Shown here: piece after piece, positions 6,388 through 6,663 of the stretch
How the letters are laid out: every line of letters begins with the position of its first letter
Numbering within the stretch: the first letter of the stretch is position 1
NCBI GenBank assembly: GCA_964250805.1
Contig: CAXUHG010000198.1
Location: forward strand, 1-6,663
DNA length: 6,663 nucleotides
From: JBBQVS01 sp964250805
GTDB lineage: Bacteria > Chloroflexota > Ktedonobacteria > Ktedonobacterales > Ktedonobacteraceae
Direction of reading: 5' to 3'
The notes under the pieces: model-generated
What the model was told of the DNA's origin: nothing
Seen by the model: the letters and a program-made list of their open reading frames with translations, nothing else
The model's database searches: none
Program-made: the position numbers and the translations under genes

Positions 6388-6480
6388 AACAAAAATTGTA
6401 GAGAGCGGGGGGGGGGGGGCGCCCCCCCCCCCCCGGGCAAAAATTTTTTTTTTTNNNNNNNNNNCTCTACAATTTTTGTT
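6388..6480 (-). terminator. Inverted-repeat hairpin after the transporter gene, probable terminator
   Basis: The arms 6388-6403 (AACAAAAATTGTAGAG) and 6465-6480 are a perfect 16-bp inverted repeat. On the minus strand, downstream of the transporter stop, the second arm ends in ATTTTTGTT, a T-rich tail suited to intrinsic termination. The plus strand also ends T-rich, so it could work in both directions. The true loop is not known, because the sequence between the arms is low-complexity and includes a 10-N gap. Its position between the transporter stop and the glcDEF promoter supports a terminator role. Confidence 0.5.
6407..6464. other. Homopolymer palindrome plus 10-N gap, likely sequencing artefact
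   Basis: The block is 13 G, then CG, then 13 C (a perfect 28-base palindrome), then GGGC, five A, eleven T and ten N. Such runs of single bases next to N are typical of low-quality base calls at the end of a failing read, here probably caused by the surrounding hairpin. Do not translate or annotate through it. A real GC-rich stem may be hidden underneath. Confidence 0.75.
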
Positions 6481-6489
6481 GTTTCACCA

Positions 6490-6663
6490 TCAATGCTGTC
6501 CCGTTGCTAGCCCATAGAACAACAATGTCACAGCGACAAGCAGAATAGCGGCAGTCAAAAGAAGCCAGAAGTTGTGAAAAAAACTGAGCTTTTGACCTTT
6601 CATAATACCGCGATTGTTGCCGACGAGTAGCACAACAATGACGAGCAGAGGAGCCATGACACC
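6490..6663 (-). CDS. Probable Nramp-family divalent metal transporter, C-terminal 57 residues
   Basis: The frame is open to the window edge and ends in TGA at 6490-6492, so only the C-terminal 57 residues are present. It begins with a hydrophobic segment (MAPLLVIVVLLV, 3-14). A polar NNRGIM motif (16-21) follows, then a short basic stretch and a second membrane segment (FWLLLTAAILLVAVTLLFYG, 32-51), then a short tail. The pattern of membrane helix, N-[ND]-R-x-[IV]-M, then final helix resembles the C-terminus of Nramp (MntH-like) Mn/Fe transporters in the inner membrane. The catalytic metal-binding helices lie outside the window, so this is a similarity call; another polytopic membrane protein remains possible. 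It precedes glcDEF on the same strand but is separated by a hairpin and a promoter. Confidence 0.6.
   Translation of the reverse strand, partial: GVMAPLLVIVVLLVGNNRGIMKGQKLSFFHNFWLLLTAAILLVAVTLLFYGLATGQH

Noticed and set aside
6293..6517. Plus-strand ORF of 74 codons with a run of glycines, prolines and phenylalanines
   Set aside because: It is translated through the homopolymer block and the 10-N gap. The residues come from the artefact, and there is no family resemblance or convincing start signal.
1..6663. CRISPR array, tRNA, rRNA, defence or toxin-antitoxin system
   Set aside because: I saw no regularly spaced direct repeats, no cloverleaf or rRNA-like stretch, and no defence-type domains on either strand.

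Overview
The window reads like a piece of a draft bacterial chromosome with mid-range GC content and ordinary metabolic genes. It contains two runs of N: 100 bases at 3352-3451 and 10 bases at 6455-6464. The protein set (an MmyB-type XRE regulator with a ligand-binding domain, a three-subunit glycolate oxidase, an Nramp-like transporter) and the scaffold-style gaps would fit a soil heterotroph, for example a Ktedonobacteria-like Chloroflexota. That placement is inference from gene style only.

Layout from left to right: (1) 1-665, minus strand: an XRE/MmyB-like transcriptional regulator whose C-terminus lies outside the window. (2) 666-925: a divergent control region with a perfect TATAAT for the regulator and two bulged palindromes that may be operators. 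(3) 926-1852, plus strand: a zinc-independent NADPH:quinone-oxidoreductase-like MDR enzyme. (4) 1853-2118: a convergent intergenic region. It holds a long hairpin, a possible 43-residue ORF, a likely plus-strand intrinsic terminator and a 172-bp element bounded by 38-bp imperfect inverted repeats. (5) 6274-2119, minus strand: glcD, glcE and glcF, arranged as one operon with a 20-nt D/E gap and an ATGA overlap between E and F. glcF is interrupted by the 100-N gap. (6) 6275-6489: the operon promoter, then a 16-bp perfect inverted repeat enclosing homopolymer runs and the 10-N gap. (7) 6490-6663, minus strand: the C-terminal end of a probable Nramp-family metal transporter.

Functionally there are two units. 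The regulator and MDR oxidoreductase form a classic divergent regulator/target pair; the family background suggests a small hydrophobic or fatty-acid-like ligand controlling a redox enzyme. GlcD, GlcE and GlcF together form the FAD/Fe-S complex that oxidises glycolate to glyoxylate and passes electrons towards the quinone pool. No glycolate permease, glyoxylate-consuming enzyme or dedicated glc regulator is visible here.

I did not find a convincing new biological system. The most unusual DNA is the inverted-repeat element in the convergent intergenic region. The palindromic homopolymer block at 6407-6454 is most likely a sequencing or assembly artefact built on a real hairpin.
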